DNA of 64,000 nucleotides from the NCBI GenBank assembly GCA_041490445.1, contig JBGPTF010000011.1:97232-161231 (forward strand), read 5' to 3'. The notes under the pieces were generated by a model. It did no database searches. It saw nothing but the letters and a program-made list of their open reading frames with translations, and had not been told where the DNA came from. The DNA is from JBGPTF01 sp041490445. GTDB lineage: Bacteria; Acidobacteriota; Terriglobia; Acidiferrales; UBA7541. Shown here in pieces: positions 8,670 to 19,409 of this stretch (positions are counted from its first letter, which is position 1; every line of letters starts with the position of its first letter). Both the position numbers and the translations under genes were made by a program.

Positions 8670-9632
8670 TCAGGACGACCGGTGGCGGAGCGTCTCGGCA
8701 ATCTCCCGGGCGACCTGGCGGGCGTGTTCGAGGTCGCCCGGACCGAAGGAAATGGCAGCAACGCGTGCGTGGCCGCCGCCGCCAAACTTTTCGCAGAGAG
8801 CGGCAAGATTGTTTTCGGCCGAGGCGTCGTTCCACGGATTCGAGCCGACCGACACCTTCGAGCGGGTAGCGGAAGCGCTGACGCCGACGGAATACAACGC
8901 GTCCGGGTAGAGAAAATACGGAATGAACTTGTTGTAGCCCTCGAGATCGAGGTCGCTCAAATCGAAATACACGACGCCGTCGCGCGCCTCGGCGCGCTGC
9001 CGCAAAACTTCGATCGAGCGCCGGTGGCGGTCGAGCAGCGGCTCGAGGTGCTTCGCGACCATGGGCAGCTTCACCATCTCGCCGAGCGAGCGATGTGTCA
9101 GTTCTGGGATCAGGCGCGGGACCAGGTCCGCATCGGGCGCGGCTTCAATCACGAGCGCGAGCTGGGTGGCCGGTTCGGAAAGACCGACCGCGGTTGCGGC
9201 CGAAACGAACTGCGCGCCGTCAATCACGTCTCCCCAGTGAATTAGCTCAGCCAGCGGTTTCGCGTCGAAGCCGAATTTCTGTTCCGCGATCGTCGCAAGA
9301 AAGTTCGTGCAGGATTTGTATTTCGGATCGTAAAACTTTTTTCCGGAACGGTCGTGGTCGAAATGTTCGGCGTCTTCCGGAGTCAGGAAGGCGCTCTGGT
9401 GATGGTCGAACCACCAGGTGAGTTTCGGCGAGCTGGAATACTTGAAATCGACGATGGCATTCTCGTCGCCGTCGAAGACGTCGCCTTCGTACGGCTTCGA
9501 GGCCTTGTGGGTCATGCCGCGATAGAGGAATTGCGCATCGGAGCGGATGCGCTCGCGGTAGAAGCGCGAGAAGACGGCCGCTGAAGCGGCGCCATCAAAA
9601 CACTTGTCGTGAAAGCAGACGCGAACGTTCAC
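8670..9632 (-). CDS. DHH-family phosphoesterase
   Basis: A 320-residue cytoplasmic protein of the DHH/DHHA1 superfamily, which holds metal-dependent nanoRNases and cyclic-dinucleotide or polyphosphate hydrolases. The first motif FHDKCFDGAASAA (7-19) differs from the classical HxxPDGDA form. DHH itself is at 76-78 (WWFDHHQSA), and a C-terminal GGGGHARVAAI near 293-303 is the DHHA1 substrate-binding glycine motif. The start is a GTG. It stands alone, followed by tRNA-Lys. The substrate cannot be told from sequence; oligonucleotide or nucleotide phosphoesters are most likely. Confidence 0.8.
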   Translation of the reverse strand: MNVRVCFHDKCFDGAASAAVFSRFYRERIRSDAQFLYRGMTHKASKPYEGDVFDGDENAIVDFKYSSSPKLTWWFDHHQSAFLTPEDAEHFDHDRSGKKFYDPKYKSCTNFLATIAEQKFGFDAKPLAELIHWGDVIDGAQFVSAATAVGLSEPATQLALVIEAAPDADLVPRLIPELTHRSLGEMVKLPMVAKHLEPLLDRHRRSIEVLRQRAEARDGVVYFDLSDLDLEGYNKFIPYFLYPDALYSVGVSASATRSKVSVGSNPWNDASAENNLAALCEKFGGGGHARVAAISFGPGDLEHARQVAREIAETLRHRSS

Positions 9633-9772
9633 CGCTCACCCAGCCGGCTCGCGCTGGAAAGAAATTCTCTCGCGAGCAAAGCCAACCAAGATGGCCAAAC
9701 GGCTGGCGCTTGTCAAGCGGAAAGCCCCGCGGAAAAGCGGTTCACGCGGGGCGGCGCGCGGCAAACGCGAGG

Positions 9773-10237
9773 TTATTTCCCCGCAAAACTTTCCGCCAGA
9801 TCCGCGGCGAGCGGCACGCGGAAGCGTTCGCCCTGATACGCCTTCACCATGCAGACGATCCACAGGACGAGGGCCACGAGGTTGATCACGCTGATCAGCA
9901 GCCAGCCGACCGAAAATCCGGCCCAGCCGCCGAGAAATGCGCCGACGCCAAACGCCATCCCCAAAATGAAGCCGAGAATGTGAAGCGCGCCAAACGTCAC
10001 GAGCGACTGCGCGGCGTGGAAGCGCACAAAAGGCCGCTTGTCGATCAGGAAGAAGATCAGGCCCGTCACCCAGCCGAGCACGTAACAAAGCAGGCCGGCC
10101 ACGTTTTCGGAAAGGCCGGAGCCAGCCCCTGCGGCGCCGCCTGATTTCGCCACGTCTTGCCCCTGTCCCTGGCCGCAATTCGAACAGACTTCCGCACCGT
10201 CGGGCAGCATCGTTCCGCACTTTTTGCAGTAGGCCAT
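9773..10237 (-). CDS. zinc-ribbon DUF4870-like membrane protein
   Basis: A 154-residue protein. Residues 3-19 form a zinc ribbon with two CxxC knuckles (CKKCG and CSNCG). A Gly/Gln-rich linker is followed by about three membrane helices of the DUF4870/TM2-like kind (segments beginning NVAGLLCYVLG, ALHILGFILGM and LLISVINLVA). The function of the family is unknown. The ATG at 10237 has a GGAGG 8 nt upstream, which is why it was preferred to the in-frame start 27 nt earlier. Confidence 0.75.
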   Translation of the reverse strand: MAYCKKCGTMLPDGAEVCSNCGQGQGQDVAKSGGAAGAGSGLSENVAGLLCYVLGWVTGLIFFLIDKRPFVRFHAAQSLVTFGALHILGFILGMAFGVGAFLGGWAGFSVGWLLISVINLVALVLWIVCMVKAYQGERFRVPLAADLAESFAGK

Positions 10238-10355
10238 CGCCCACCTCCGAGGAAACCGTTTCAAAACCCCGAATCGGCGGGAGGCTAACAGAAGGCGAGG
10301 TCACGAGCAAGCGCAATCGAAAGCGCAATTGGAAGTGCGGCCGGGATTCAGTAGA

Positions 10356-11657
10356 ATGGCGCGCCGAAGTTCTTCTGTGAGGAGCACGCCGGTCGAAGCC
10401 GAACCAATCGCCGCGGCCCGCCCCACGCGCAAGGTGCTGGGTTTTGACTGGCCTAGCCAGCTCACCTCCGCCGAAAAACGCTCGCTCGTTGCCGGCGGGC
10501 TCGGCTGGATGCTCGACGCGTTCGACGTAATGCTCCTCTCGCTCGTGCTCGCCTACCTGATGCGCGATCTCGGGCTCAGCCAGGCGCGCGGCGGATTGCT
10601 CGGCACGCTGACGCTGGTGTTCTCCGCGGTTGGCGGCGCGCTGTTCGGCGTGCTGGCCGACCGCATCGGCCGCGCGCGCTCGCTTTCGATTTCCATCCTC
10701 GTCTATTCGTTCGCCACCGCGGCGTGCGGACTTTCGACGGGCCTGGCGATGCTGATCGTCTTCCGGGTCGTCGTGGGCCTGGGAATGGGCGGCGAGTGGA
10801 CCACTGGTGCCGCGCTGATCGCGGAAACGTGGCCGGCCCAGCATCGCGCGAAGGCGCTCGGCCTGATGCAATCCACCTGGGCGATCGGCGAAATGTTCGC
10901 CGCGGGAGTCGCGGGATTGATCCTGCCGCGCTACGGCTGGCGCGCCGTGTTTTTTGTCGGCGTGCTGCCGGCGCTCGCGGTGTTCTGGATCCAGCGGCGC
11001 GTGCCGGAGCCCGAAATCTGGCGCGAGCGCAAGGCGAAGACGCAGGCCAGTTCGTTGCGCCTGCTGTGGCGCAAAGACATTCGCTGGAACGGCCTGCTGG
11101 CCACGGCGATGAACGCCTTCGGGATGTTCGGCTACTGGGGATTGTTTTTCTGGATCCCGGCGTACCTTTCGCTGCCGCTCGCCGAGGGCGGGCGCGGCCT
11201 GAACATTGCGACGACAACTGCGTGGCTGATCGTGATGGGTGTGGGCAAATGGCTGGGCTACGCGCTGTTCGGCTTCGCGGCGGACACGGTGGGCCGGCGG
11301 AAGAGCTACGTCGTCTACCTGCTTGCGGCGGCTGTGCTCGCGCCGGTTTACGGACTGGTGCACAGGCCCCTGCTCCTGTTGCTGCTCGGGCCGTTCGTGG
11401 CGTTTTTCGGGACGGGATTTTTCTCCGGGTTCAGCGCGATTGCTTCTGAGCTTTTCCCGACGGAGATTCGCGCCACCGCGATGGGATTGAGCTATAACAT
11501 CGGCCGGGGGATTTCCGCGCTCGCGCCGATCGCCATCGGCGCGCTTTCGCCGCGGATCGGCCTCGGCCGGTCGTTCATGATTCTCGGCGTGTCGTTTTTG
11601 ATTTCGGCTCTCCTCGCCACGTTCCTGCCTGAAACGAAAGGCAAACAACTCGAGTAG
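10356..11657 (+). CDS. major facilitator superfamily transporter
   Basis: About 433 residues with 12 predicted helices. Helix 1 carries the GWMLDAFDVMLLSL acidic motif typical of carboxylate:H+ symporters of the AAHS/SHS type. The conserved MFS motif A occurs twice: GVLADRIGRARSL between helices 2 and 3, and AADTVGRRKS between helices 8 and 9. GMGGEWTTGAAL in helix 4 also fits sugar-acid/organic-acid porters. The substrate is not predictable. Start at the ATG is a choice; a TTG 27 nt upstream is also open, and neither has a strong ribosome-binding site. It reads away from the DUF4870-like gene. Confidence 0.85.
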   Translation: MARRSSSVRSTPVEAEPIAAARPTRKVLGFDWPSQLTSAEKRSLVAGGLGWMLDAFDVMLLSLVLAYLMRDLGLSQARGGLLGTLTLVFSAVGGALFGVLADRIGRARSLSISILVYSFATAACGLSTGLAMLIVFRVVVGLGMGGEWTTGAALIAETWPAQHRAKALGLMQSTWAIGEMFAAGVAGLILPRYGWRAVFFVGVLPALAVFWIQRRVPEPEIWRERKAKTQASSLRLLWRKDIRWNGLLATAMNAFGMFGYWGLFFWIPAYLSLPLAEGGRGLNIATTTAWLIVMGVGKWLGYALFGFAADTVGRRKSYVVYLLAAAVLAPVYGLVHRPLLLLLLGPFVAFFGTGFFSGFSAIASELFPTEIRATAMGLSYNIGRGISALAPIAIGALSPRIGLGRSFMILGVSFLISALLATFLPETKGKQLE

Positions 11658-11793
11658 TCCCGCCGCCTGTCCTGCCAGAAGTGCGAATTTTTTGCGGTTA
11701 GAAAAAATTATCTCGTGTGATTGCAGGATGTTGGCTCTTCGGGACTTTGGTTTTGATTTGCGATTAGAAAGGAGGGTCGCCATTTGTTTTCAA

Positions 11794-12378
11794 TCACTTG
11801 GAGGATTTGAGAGTTTCATCCAGTGTTGCGGTTAGAAGTTGTTGTGGAGCGGGGAGTTGCGGAGAATTTGCGCGCTTTTGGCGGATGCGCTGCGCTTCGG
11901 GGCGGGCGGACAATTCTGAGGAAACTGTTTGAACGATGTGCGTGACAACGACGCGCTTGGGAGGCTCGATCCACTGGCCGTCGTCGGTGATTTGCGTGAA
12001 GGCGCGAAGGGCCTGGAGAACGGAGTGGCCGGTAGGCTTGACACTCTCCGCGCCTTCGAGGATCTGCTCGGCCACACCGCGGACGTTAAGGCGGCGGCGC
12101 GCGAAGAGTCCGAGGGCGTGGGCGTGGCGATAGACGGAAGCGGAGTCTCGTAAGTTGAATTGGATGGAGATCTCGCAAGGGCTGCTCCAGCGGAGGAATT
12201 CCTGTTCGATCATGTCGCGATCGGGATGGTTGCAGACCTTGCAGCGGCGCTGGTGGCGGCCGAGATTCGGTTGTTCATCGCCGGAAAGGGGGACCGGGGC
12301 GGGGCGTTCGTGTGTTGATTTCATGGAGTACGGTAGCGTGTCTTCGGGCGAATTGCAAATCGGAGTGTGTGTGGACAT
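11794..12378 (-). CDS. putative zinc-knuckle/HTH-like protein of unknown function
   Basis: About 194 residues. The centre has a CKVCNHPDR motif followed by an HTH-like segment (FLRWSSPCEISIQFNLRDSASVYRHAHALGLFARRR split across two helices). Proteins of this shape, CxxCxHP followed by a helix-turn-helix, occur in bacteria as small DNA-binding or terminase-small-subunit-like proteins. The C terminus is Gln- and Ala-rich. The start is uncertain: the open frame extends upstream through low-complexity DNA that does not look coding, and ATGs at 12378 and 12324 both lack a ribosome-binding site. It has no operon partner and a specific role cannot be given. Confidence 0.5.
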   Translation of the reverse strand: MSTHTPICNSPEDTLPYSMKSTHERPAPVPLSGDEQPNLGRHQRRCKVCNHPDRDMIEQEFLRWSSPCEISIQFNLRDSASVYRHAHALGLFARRRLNVRGVAEQILEGAESVKPTGHSVLQALRAFTQITDDGQWIEPPKRVVVTHIVQTVSSELSARPEAQRIRQKRANSPQLPAPQQLLTATLDETLKSSK

Positions 12379-12675
12379 GGGGGAGGAAGGAAGTCGAGAG
12401 TTGAGAGTTGAAAGTCGAAGAGTGGAAGAGGATGGGAGGCAGCAAAAGAAACGCCCACCGTCGCAAACCCAGCGAGAGTGGGGCACCCAGCAAAAACTCT
12501 CTGGAATTTACTTGGCGCGCGAACGTCGTGTGCGCTACCCGCCGAATTGTCAGACGAAGGACTTGCTAGACCAGGCAGAAAAGCCGGGGACGGCGGCGGC
12601 CATTGCAAGTTAGGAAGCGCCGGCTTGTCGCGGAGGCGGGAGTGGTAGAGTGGTCGTCAAGTGAGGAGGGACACC
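12379..12675. other. 297-nt intergenic region with simple direct and inverted repeats
   Basis: Near 12391-12430 there are degenerate 7-nt direct repeats of the AGTTGAG/AGTTGAA/AGTCGAA kind. Near 12452-12480 an imperfect palindrome pairs CCCACCGTCGC with GCGAGAGTGGG across a 7-nt loop, 9 of 11 positions pairing. No gene or promoter was recognised apart from the ribosome-binding site of the next gene. Confidence 0.5.
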
Positions 12676-13116
12676 ATGATCCGAGCCGCAGTTCTCGCGC
12701 TGTGTTTGCTTGCAGGAAACGTGGTCGCAATACCGGAGCAATCCCGCCCCAGCGCGCCGCCGGCCGCAGCCAAGGCCGACGCGATGCGAGCCATGAGCGA
12801 GGCGTCCGCGCAACTGGCCGAACTGAACCGAAGCCAAAGCAATGTGATTCAATTGAACGAGAGGATGTCCGAGCTGCATTTCGCGTTGAGCAAGGAAGTC
12901 GAAGACGTGACGAAGGCCGCAACGCAGGGCAGGCAATCACCCGCGCAGTTGCAGCAGTCGCTCAAACAACTGATGCAGACGCAGGTGCGGATTGCTGCGG
13001 AATACCGCAAGCTGCAGGAAACCATGCAGAACGAGAACCAGCACTTCGCCAGCATCAGCAATGTATTGAAGGCCAGACATGACACCGCGCAAAGCGCCGT
13101 CCAAAACATGAAATAA
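12676..13116 (+). CDS. small secreted coiled-coil protein of unknown function
   Basis: 146 residues with a signal peptide (about 1-20, IRAAVLALCLLAGNVVA). The mature part is almost entirely helical, rich in Gln, Glu, Ala and Met with heptad-like spacing from about 40 to 140, and has no cysteine. A GAGGAGGG sequence sits just before the ATG at 12676, which fixes the start. No family was recognised. It probably forms coiled coils in the periplasm. It stands alone between a minus-strand gene and tRNA-Leu. Confidence 0.65.
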   Translation: MIRAAVLALCLLAGNVVAIPEQSRPSAPPAAAKADAMRAMSEASAQLAELNRSQSNVIQLNERMSELHFALSKEVEDVTKAATQGRQSPAQLQQSLKQLMQTQVRIAAEYRKLQETMQNENQHFASISNVLKARHDTAQSAVQNMK

Positions 13117-13348
13117 GCGGAACGGAGAAACGCACGGTGGTTCGCCCGTCGGCTCCGCTCGGGACAAGCGAACCGCCGCTGCAAGGGGAGCGGCGTCGAG
13201 GGCGGGCCCGCGTGGGCCGCAATTCCTAGTGCTATCCAGCGGGCCATGGAAGAATGGGACAAGCACATCCTGCCGTCTTTGCAGACGGCATCGGCACGGC
13301 TTGAAACCAGGCCTTGGCCCTAGAAGACCGTTGCGATGGCGCGGGGCT

Positions 13349-13377
13349 TTGAGGCACGCCGGTGGGCATGGTATCGT
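13349..13377 (+). promoter_or_regulatory. putative promoter for tRNA-Leu
   Basis: TTGAGG (13349-13354) and TATCGT (13372-13377) are separated by 17 nt. The predicted start near 13384 lies just before the tRNA at 13390. Confidence 0.5.
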
Positions 13378-13389
13378 TTTCAGGACGAT

Positions 13390-13473
13390 GCGGAAGTGGC
13401 GGAATTGGCAGACGCGCCAGCCTTAGGAGCTGGTGGCCGAAAGGCCGTGTGGGTTCAACTCCCTCCTTCCGCA
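13390..13473 (+). tRNA. tRNA-Leu (anticodon TAG)
   Basis: This is a class II tRNA with a long variable arm (GTGGCCGAAAGGCCGT). The acceptor GCGGAAG pairs with CTTCCGC, the anticodon stem CCAGC/GCTGG holds the loop CTTAGGA with anticodon TAG, and the T arm reads GGGTTCAACTCCC. The discriminator is A. The following bases are CTT, so CCA is not encoded and must be added by the CCA enzyme. Confidence 0.97.
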
Positions 13474-13517
13474 CTTTCTGCCCTCGACGGGACGAATGGT
13501 TCCACACGGCATGCAAG

Positions 13518-13546
13518 TTGACGCGAGGGCAGAGAATCCCTATACT
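13518..13546 (+). promoter_or_regulatory. strong sigma70-type promoter of the tig-clpP-clpX-lon run
   Basis: TTGACG (13518-13523) and TATACT (13541-13546) with exactly 17 nt between them come close to consensus. The predicted start near 13553 gives a leader of about 118 nt before the tig ATG. No heat-shock (CIRCE-like) element was seen nearby. Confidence 0.75.
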
Positions 13547-13670
13547 GACAGTTCCGAAGTAGAAGTTGCCGGCCGGCCTTCCCTGCCCTCCCATTTGGTT
13601 CATCCCGAAGAGGCGAACGGCAGAATCGAAACAGGCCCGTGCTGGCCGGATCGCTGACTCTCTGTCTGAT

Positions 13671-14957
13671 ATGACCGAAGCTACTTGCCGGCGCGAGCTT
13701 GACCTCGAGATTCCCGCTGAAAACGTGCAGAAAGCCACGGAAAAAGTTGCGCGGGATTTCGCGCGGGTGGCGCGCGTGCCAGGGTTTCGTCCGGGCAAAG
13801 CACCGGTGACGCTGATCCGGAGGCGTTTCGCCGAAGACATTCAGGGCGAGGTATTGCAATCGCTGGTGCCGGAATTTCTGGAAAAGGCGCTCGAAGAAAA
13901 GAAACTGACACCCGTCACGCAGCCGCACGTGGAACAGGTGAACTTCACCGAGAACGGGCCGCTGAAATTCCGCGCGAGCTTCGAAGTGCTCCCGGAATTC
14001 GAGCTGGGCGATTACAAGAATCTCGAAGTCGAAGTGGACCCGCACGAAATCGGCGACGCCGATGTGGACAAGACGCTCAAAGAGATGCGCGAGCGCGCGG
14101 CGACGATGTCGCCGATTGAAGGCCGCAACGTGCAGGACGGCGACTACACCGTGCTGAAGCTGACGGGCACGCCCGAGGGCGGCGGCGAACCGATTCAGGC
14201 GGAGGACGTCCTCTGCCACGTGGGCGCGGAGGAAACGCTCGAAGCGTTCACGGAAAACCTGCGGGGCGCGGCCGCCGGCGAAACGAAGCGCTTCACCGCG
14301 AAGTACCCGGATGAATACCCCGATCCGAAGCTCGCGAAGAAAACGTATCACTACGCCGTCGAAGTGCGCGCGATCAAGGAAAAGCGGCTGCCCGAGCTGA
14401 ATGACGAGTTCGCGAAGGACATCACCGGCGAGAAGGGCGCGGCCACGCTGGCGGAATTGCGCGAAAAAATTCGGAAGAGCCTGGAAGCCGCGCGTGACCA
14501 GCAGCAAACCGCGCAGGCGCGGGAGCGGCTGCTCAATCTGCTGGTGAAGCGGCACGATTTCCCAGTGCCGGAAGCGCTGGTAGAGCATCAGATGGATGTG
14601 AGGCTGGAGCGCGTGGTACGCTCGCTCGCGGCACAGGGCGTGGATCCGCGGGCGGTGAATGTGGACTGGGTGACGCTGCGACGCCGGCAGCGCGAGCACG
14701 CGGTGGACGACGTGAAGGCCGAATTGCTGCTGGACCGCATCGCGACCGCGGAGAAGATCGAGATCAGCGAAGAAGAGCTCGAAAAAGAGATTGCGCACCT
14801 GGCGGAGCGGAGTGGCGAATCTGCAACAGCGGTTCGCGCTCGCTTGACAAAGCAGGGAGCGCTCGATAGGATGAAATCGAAGCTGCAAAGCGATAAAGTT
14901 TTGGAAGGGCTCTACCACTCGGCTCGGATTCGTCATACAACCAAGAGTGAGAAATAA
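13671..14957 (+). CDS. tig: trigger factor, ribosome-associated chaperone and prolyl isomerase
   Basis: 428 residues, the usual length. The N-terminal domain contains the ribosome-docking signature as GFRPGKAP (38-45). An FKBP-type prolyl isomerase domain lies in the middle (about 150-240, starting around DGDYTVLKL), and a helical C-terminal chaperone domain follows. It binds ribosomes near the tunnel exit and shields new chains. It is the first gene of a run with clpP, clpX and lon, a conserved protein-quality-control cluster. The start was moved downstream of the longest frame to the ATG where homology begins. Confidence 0.96.
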   Translation: MTEATCRRELDLEIPAENVQKATEKVARDFARVARVPGFRPGKAPVTLIRRRFAEDIQGEVLQSLVPEFLEKALEEKKLTPVTQPHVEQVNFTENGPLKFRASFEVLPEFELGDYKNLEVEVDPHEIGDADVDKTLKEMRERAATMSPIEGRNVQDGDYTVLKLTGTPEGGGEPIQAEDVLCHVGAEETLEAFTENLRGAAAGETKRFTAKYPDEYPDPKLAKKTYHYAVEVRAIKEKRLPELNDEFAKDITGEKGAATLAELREKIRKSLEAARDQQQTAQARERLLNLLVKRHDFPVPEALVEHQMDVRLERVVRSLAAQGVDPRAVNVDWVTLRRRQREHAVDDVKAELLLDRIATAEKIEISEEELEKEIAHLAERSGESATAVRARLTKQGALDRMKSKLQSDKVLEGLYHSARIRHTTKSEK

Positions 14958-14996
14958 GAGCGGATTCGGACCCCTCAGCGTGCCACTACGATCTCA

Positions 14997-15614
14997 ATGA
15001 GAAACCAGGACGACAGCCCTCGCGCGACAACGCTGGTGCCGATGGTGGTCGAACAGACCAACCGGGGCGAGCGGGCGTACGACATCTATTCCCGCCTGCT
15101 GAAAGACAACATCATCTTCATCGGCACGCCGATCGACGATCATGTGGCCAATCTGGTGACCGCCCAACTGCTGTTCCTCGCAGCCGAGGACCCGGAAAAG
15201 GATATCTCGCTCTACATTAATTCGCCCGGGGGGGGGATCACGTCAGGGATGGCAATCTACGACACGATGCAGTTCGTGCAGCCGGACGTGGTGACGTACT
15301 GCATCGGGCAGGCGGCTTCGATCGCGGCGCTGTTGCTGACGGCGGGCGAGCCCAAGAAGCGCTTTGCCCTGCCGAACGCACGCATCCTGATCCACCAGCC
15401 ATGGATGTCGGGTCTATCGGGCCAGGCCACCGACATTGATATCCACGCGAAAGAGATCTTGCGGATGCGCTCCGTACTCAATAACCTGCTCTCGAAGCAT
15501 ACGGGCCAGGCGATCGAGAAGGTCGATAAGGACGTCGAGCGCGATTTCATCATGTCGGCGGAGCAGGCGAAGGAATACGGGATCGTCGACGAAATCATTT
15601 TCAAGCATCGCTAA
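14997..15614 (+). CDS. clpP: ATP-dependent Clp protease proteolytic subunit
   Basis: 205 residues. The catalytic Ser108 is in GQAASIAA and His133 in ILIHQPW, with the same 25-residue spacing as in well-studied ClpP. The third residue is an Asp in the KDVERDF segment near 178-184. The protein forms two stacked seven-subunit rings that degrade substrates fed in by ClpX. The short N terminus before YSRLLKDNIIF would be removed by self-cleavage or is simply the axial loop. It lies between tig and clpX. Confidence 0.97.
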   Translation: MRNQDDSPRATTLVPMVVEQTNRGERAYDIYSRLLKDNIIFIGTPIDDHVANLVTAQLLFLAAEDPEKDISLYINSPGGGITSGMAIYDTMQFVQPDVVTYCIGQAASIAALLLTAGEPKKRFALPNARILIHQPWMSGLSGQATDIDIHAKEILRMRSVLNNLLSKHTGQAIEKVDKDVERDFIMSAEQAKEYGIVDEIIFKHR

Positions 15615-15731
15615 TACCGTTCCAAAGGGTTAGTAACAGAACGGATGTCCGATACGCAGCCGGGCCGCCCGCGGAATTAGAATGGGCGACACATTCGGAG
15701 TGAGGCGGAGTCCCGGCTGGAGGCAAATCCG

Positions 15732-16982
<1,251 letters not shown>

Positions 16983-16994
16983 CCTAAGAGGGCC

Positions 16995-19409
16995 ATGTTC
17001 AACCGGGAAAAGCAGGAACTGAAGCGCGTGCCGATGATGCCGGTGCGCGAGATGGTGATCTTTCCGCAGCAGATGACGCCGTTCATCGTGGGGCGCGAAG
17101 CTTCGGTGCGCGCGCTCGAAGAAGCGCTGGCCGGCGAGAAAAAGATATTCCTCGCCACGCAGCACGACGCCTCGATCGACGATCCCAAGGCCGAAGAAAT
17201 CTACCAGGTCGGGACGCTCGCCAACATCGTGCAGAGCGTAAAGCTCCCCGACGGCAACATTAAGGTTCTGGTCGAGGGCGTCGAGCGCGCCAAAGCCGTG
17301 CAGGTGACCGCCGACGAAGGCTTCTTCCGCGCCACGGTTCGCCTGATGCCGGTGAAGACGGAGCCGTCGCCGCAACTGGAACAGGCTTCGAGCCGCGTGA
17401 CGGGCCTGTTCGAACAGTACGTGAAGCTTTCGCAGAGCATGAACTACGACACGATGATCGCCGCCGTCCGCGTGGACGATCCAGCGAAGCTCTCCGACGC
17501 GATTGCGAAGGACCTGCAGATCCCCGTGGAGGAGAAGCAGGAGTTGCTGGAGCTGTTCGAACCGCTGGAGCGGCTGAATCGCATCGCCGACATCCTGGAA
17601 GTCGAAATCGAGAAACTGAACGTCGACCGCAACGTCAACACCCGCGTGAAGCGCCAGATGGAGCGCGCCCAGAAAGAGTACTACCTCAACGAGAAGATGA
17701 AGGCGATTCAAAAGGAACTGGGGCGTGGCGAGGCGAGCGAGATCGATCAGCTCAAAAAGAAAATCGAAACCAGCGGCATGGCGAAGGAAGTCCAGGAGAA
17801 GGCCATGCAGGAGCTGAAACGGCTGGAGATGATGCCGCCCATGTCGGCGGAATCCACCGTTTCGCGCAACTACCTGGACTGGCTGCTCTCGGTGCCGTGG
17901 AAGAAGCGCTCGCGCGAGATTCGCGACATCAAGCGCGCCGAAGTGATTCTCGCGGAAGACCACTACGGTCTCGAAAAAATCAAAGACCGCATCCTGGAAT
18001 ATCTGGCGGTGCGGCAGCTCGTGAAGAATCCAAAAGGGTCGATTCTTTGTTTCCTTGGGCCGCCGGGCGTCGGCAAGACGTCGCTGGCGATGTCCATTGG
18101 CCGCGCCACGGGCCGCAAGTTCGTCCGCGTGTCGCTTGGCGGCGTGCGGGATGAAGCGGAAATTCGCGGCCATCGCCGCACGTACATCGGCGCCCTGCCG
18201 GGCCAGATCATCCAGATGATGCGCAAGGCCGGCACGGTGAATCCGGTCTTCGTCCTCGACGAAGTGGACAAGATGTCCATGGATTTCCGGGGCGATCCGT
18301 CGGCGGCGCTGATGGAAGTGCTCGACCCCGAGCTGAACCACTCGTTTACCGACCATTACCTCGACGTGGAATACGACCTTTCCAGGGTGATGTTCGTCTG
18401 CACCGCCAACGTGCTGCACACGATCCCGCAGCCGTTGCAGGACCGCATGGAGGTCCTGCGCCTGCCCGGCTACACCGAGCAGGAAAAGATGCAGATCGCG
18501 AAGCGGTTCCTGGTCCGGAAGCAGCTCGGGGCGACAGGACTGAAGGAATCCAACCTGAAATTCACGGACGAGGGCCTCACGCACATCATCCGGCACTTCA
18601 CGCATGAAGCCGGCGTCCGCAATCTGGAGCGCGAACTCGCCAACATCTGCCGGAAAATCGCCCGCAAGGTGGTGAGCGAGGACAAGCCGGTTTCGATCGA
18701 AATCGCGCCGGCAAACATCTCGGAATACCTCGGCGTCATCAAATACAGAGACCTGTGGGCCGAGAAGAAGAACGAAATCGGCCTGGCGACGGGGCTGGCG
18801 TGGACCGAAGTGGGCGGCGAGGTTCTCAGCACCGAGGCCACGCTGATGGAGGGCAAGGGCCGGCTGACGCTGACCGGAAAGCTCGGCGACGTGATGCAGG
18901 AATCCGGGCAAGCGGCGTTGAGCTACGTACGGTCGCGGAGCCAGACATTCGGCTTGCCGAAGGATTTCTATCGCCACATTGACATCCACATGCACGTGCC
19001 CGAAGGAGCGATTCCGAAGGACGGCCCTTCGGCCGGGATCACGATCTGCACGGCGATCGTCAGCGCGCTGACGCGCATCCCGGTGCGGTGCGATGTGGCG
19101 ATGACCGGTGAAATCACGCTGCGCGGCAAGGTGTTGCCGATCGGCGGCGTAAAAGAAAAGCTGCTGGCGGCGCATCGCCTCGGCCTGCGCACCGTGATCT
19201 TGCCCAAAGATAACGAGAAAGATCTCGCGGAAATTCCGCCCGAAATTCAAGCGGAGCTGTCCATCAAGTTCATCGAAACGATGGATGAAGTCCTGCAGGT
19301 GGCGCTCGAACGCCCGCTCCCCGCGCCGCTCCACGATGCGGTTCCGGAAGTGGCACCGGAGTTCAACGCGAGCGTCGATTCCCAGCAGGATAGCGACTTG
19401 ACCAACTAG
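16995..19409 (+). CDS. lon: Lon, ATP-dependent serine protease
   Basis: 804 residues with the LonA layout: an N-terminal substrate-binding domain, a helical region, an AAA+ module with Walker A GPPGVGKTS near 356, and a C-terminal peptidase. The catalytic dyad is Ser679 in KDGPSAGI and Lys722 in GGVKEKLL. It degrades misfolded and regulatory proteins in the cytoplasm. The gene follows clpX by 12 nt, so the two are probably co-transcribed. A short acidic tail after the peptidase domain (about 785-804) is variable in the family. Confidence 0.97.
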   Translation: MFNREKQELKRVPMMPVREMVIFPQQMTPFIVGREASVRALEEALAGEKKIFLATQHDASIDDPKAEEIYQVGTLANIVQSVKLPDGNIKVLVEGVERAKAVQVTADEGFFRATVRLMPVKTEPSPQLEQASSRVTGLFEQYVKLSQSMNYDTMIAAVRVDDPAKLSDAIAKDLQIPVEEKQELLELFEPLERLNRIADILEVEIEKLNVDRNVNTRVKRQMERAQKEYYLNEKMKAIQKELGRGEASEIDQLKKKIETSGMAKEVQEKAMQELKRLEMMPPMSAESTVSRNYLDWLLSVPWKKRSREIRDIKRAEVILAEDHYGLEKIKDRILEYLAVRQLVKNPKGSILCFLGPPGVGKTSLAMSIGRATGRKFVRVSLGGVRDEAEIRGHRRTYIGALPGQIIQMMRKAGTVNPVFVLDEVDKMSMDFRGDPSAALMEVLDPELNHSFTDHYLDVEYDLSRVMFVCTANVLHTIPQPLQDRMEVLRLPGYTEQEKMQIAKRFLVRKQLGATGLKESNLKFTDEGLTHIIRHFTHEAGVRNLERELANICRKIARKVVSEDKPVSIEIAPANISEYLGVIKYRDLWAEKKNEIGLATGLAWTEVGGEVLSTEATLMEGKGRLTLTGKLGDVMQESGQAALSYVRSRSQTFGLPKDFYRHIDIHMHVPEGAIPKDGPSAGITICTAIVSALTRIPVRCDVAMTGEITLRGKVLPIGGVKEKLLAAHRLGLRTVILPKDNEKDLAEIPPEIQAELSIKFIETMDEVLQVALERPLPAPLHDAVPEVAPEFNASVDSQQDSDLTN

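Noticed and set aside
9636..11783. Open frame of 715 codons on the minus strand opposite the MFS transporter
   Set aside because: The plus strand encodes a clear 12-helix transporter and the minus-strand product is Arg-rich low-complexity sequence.
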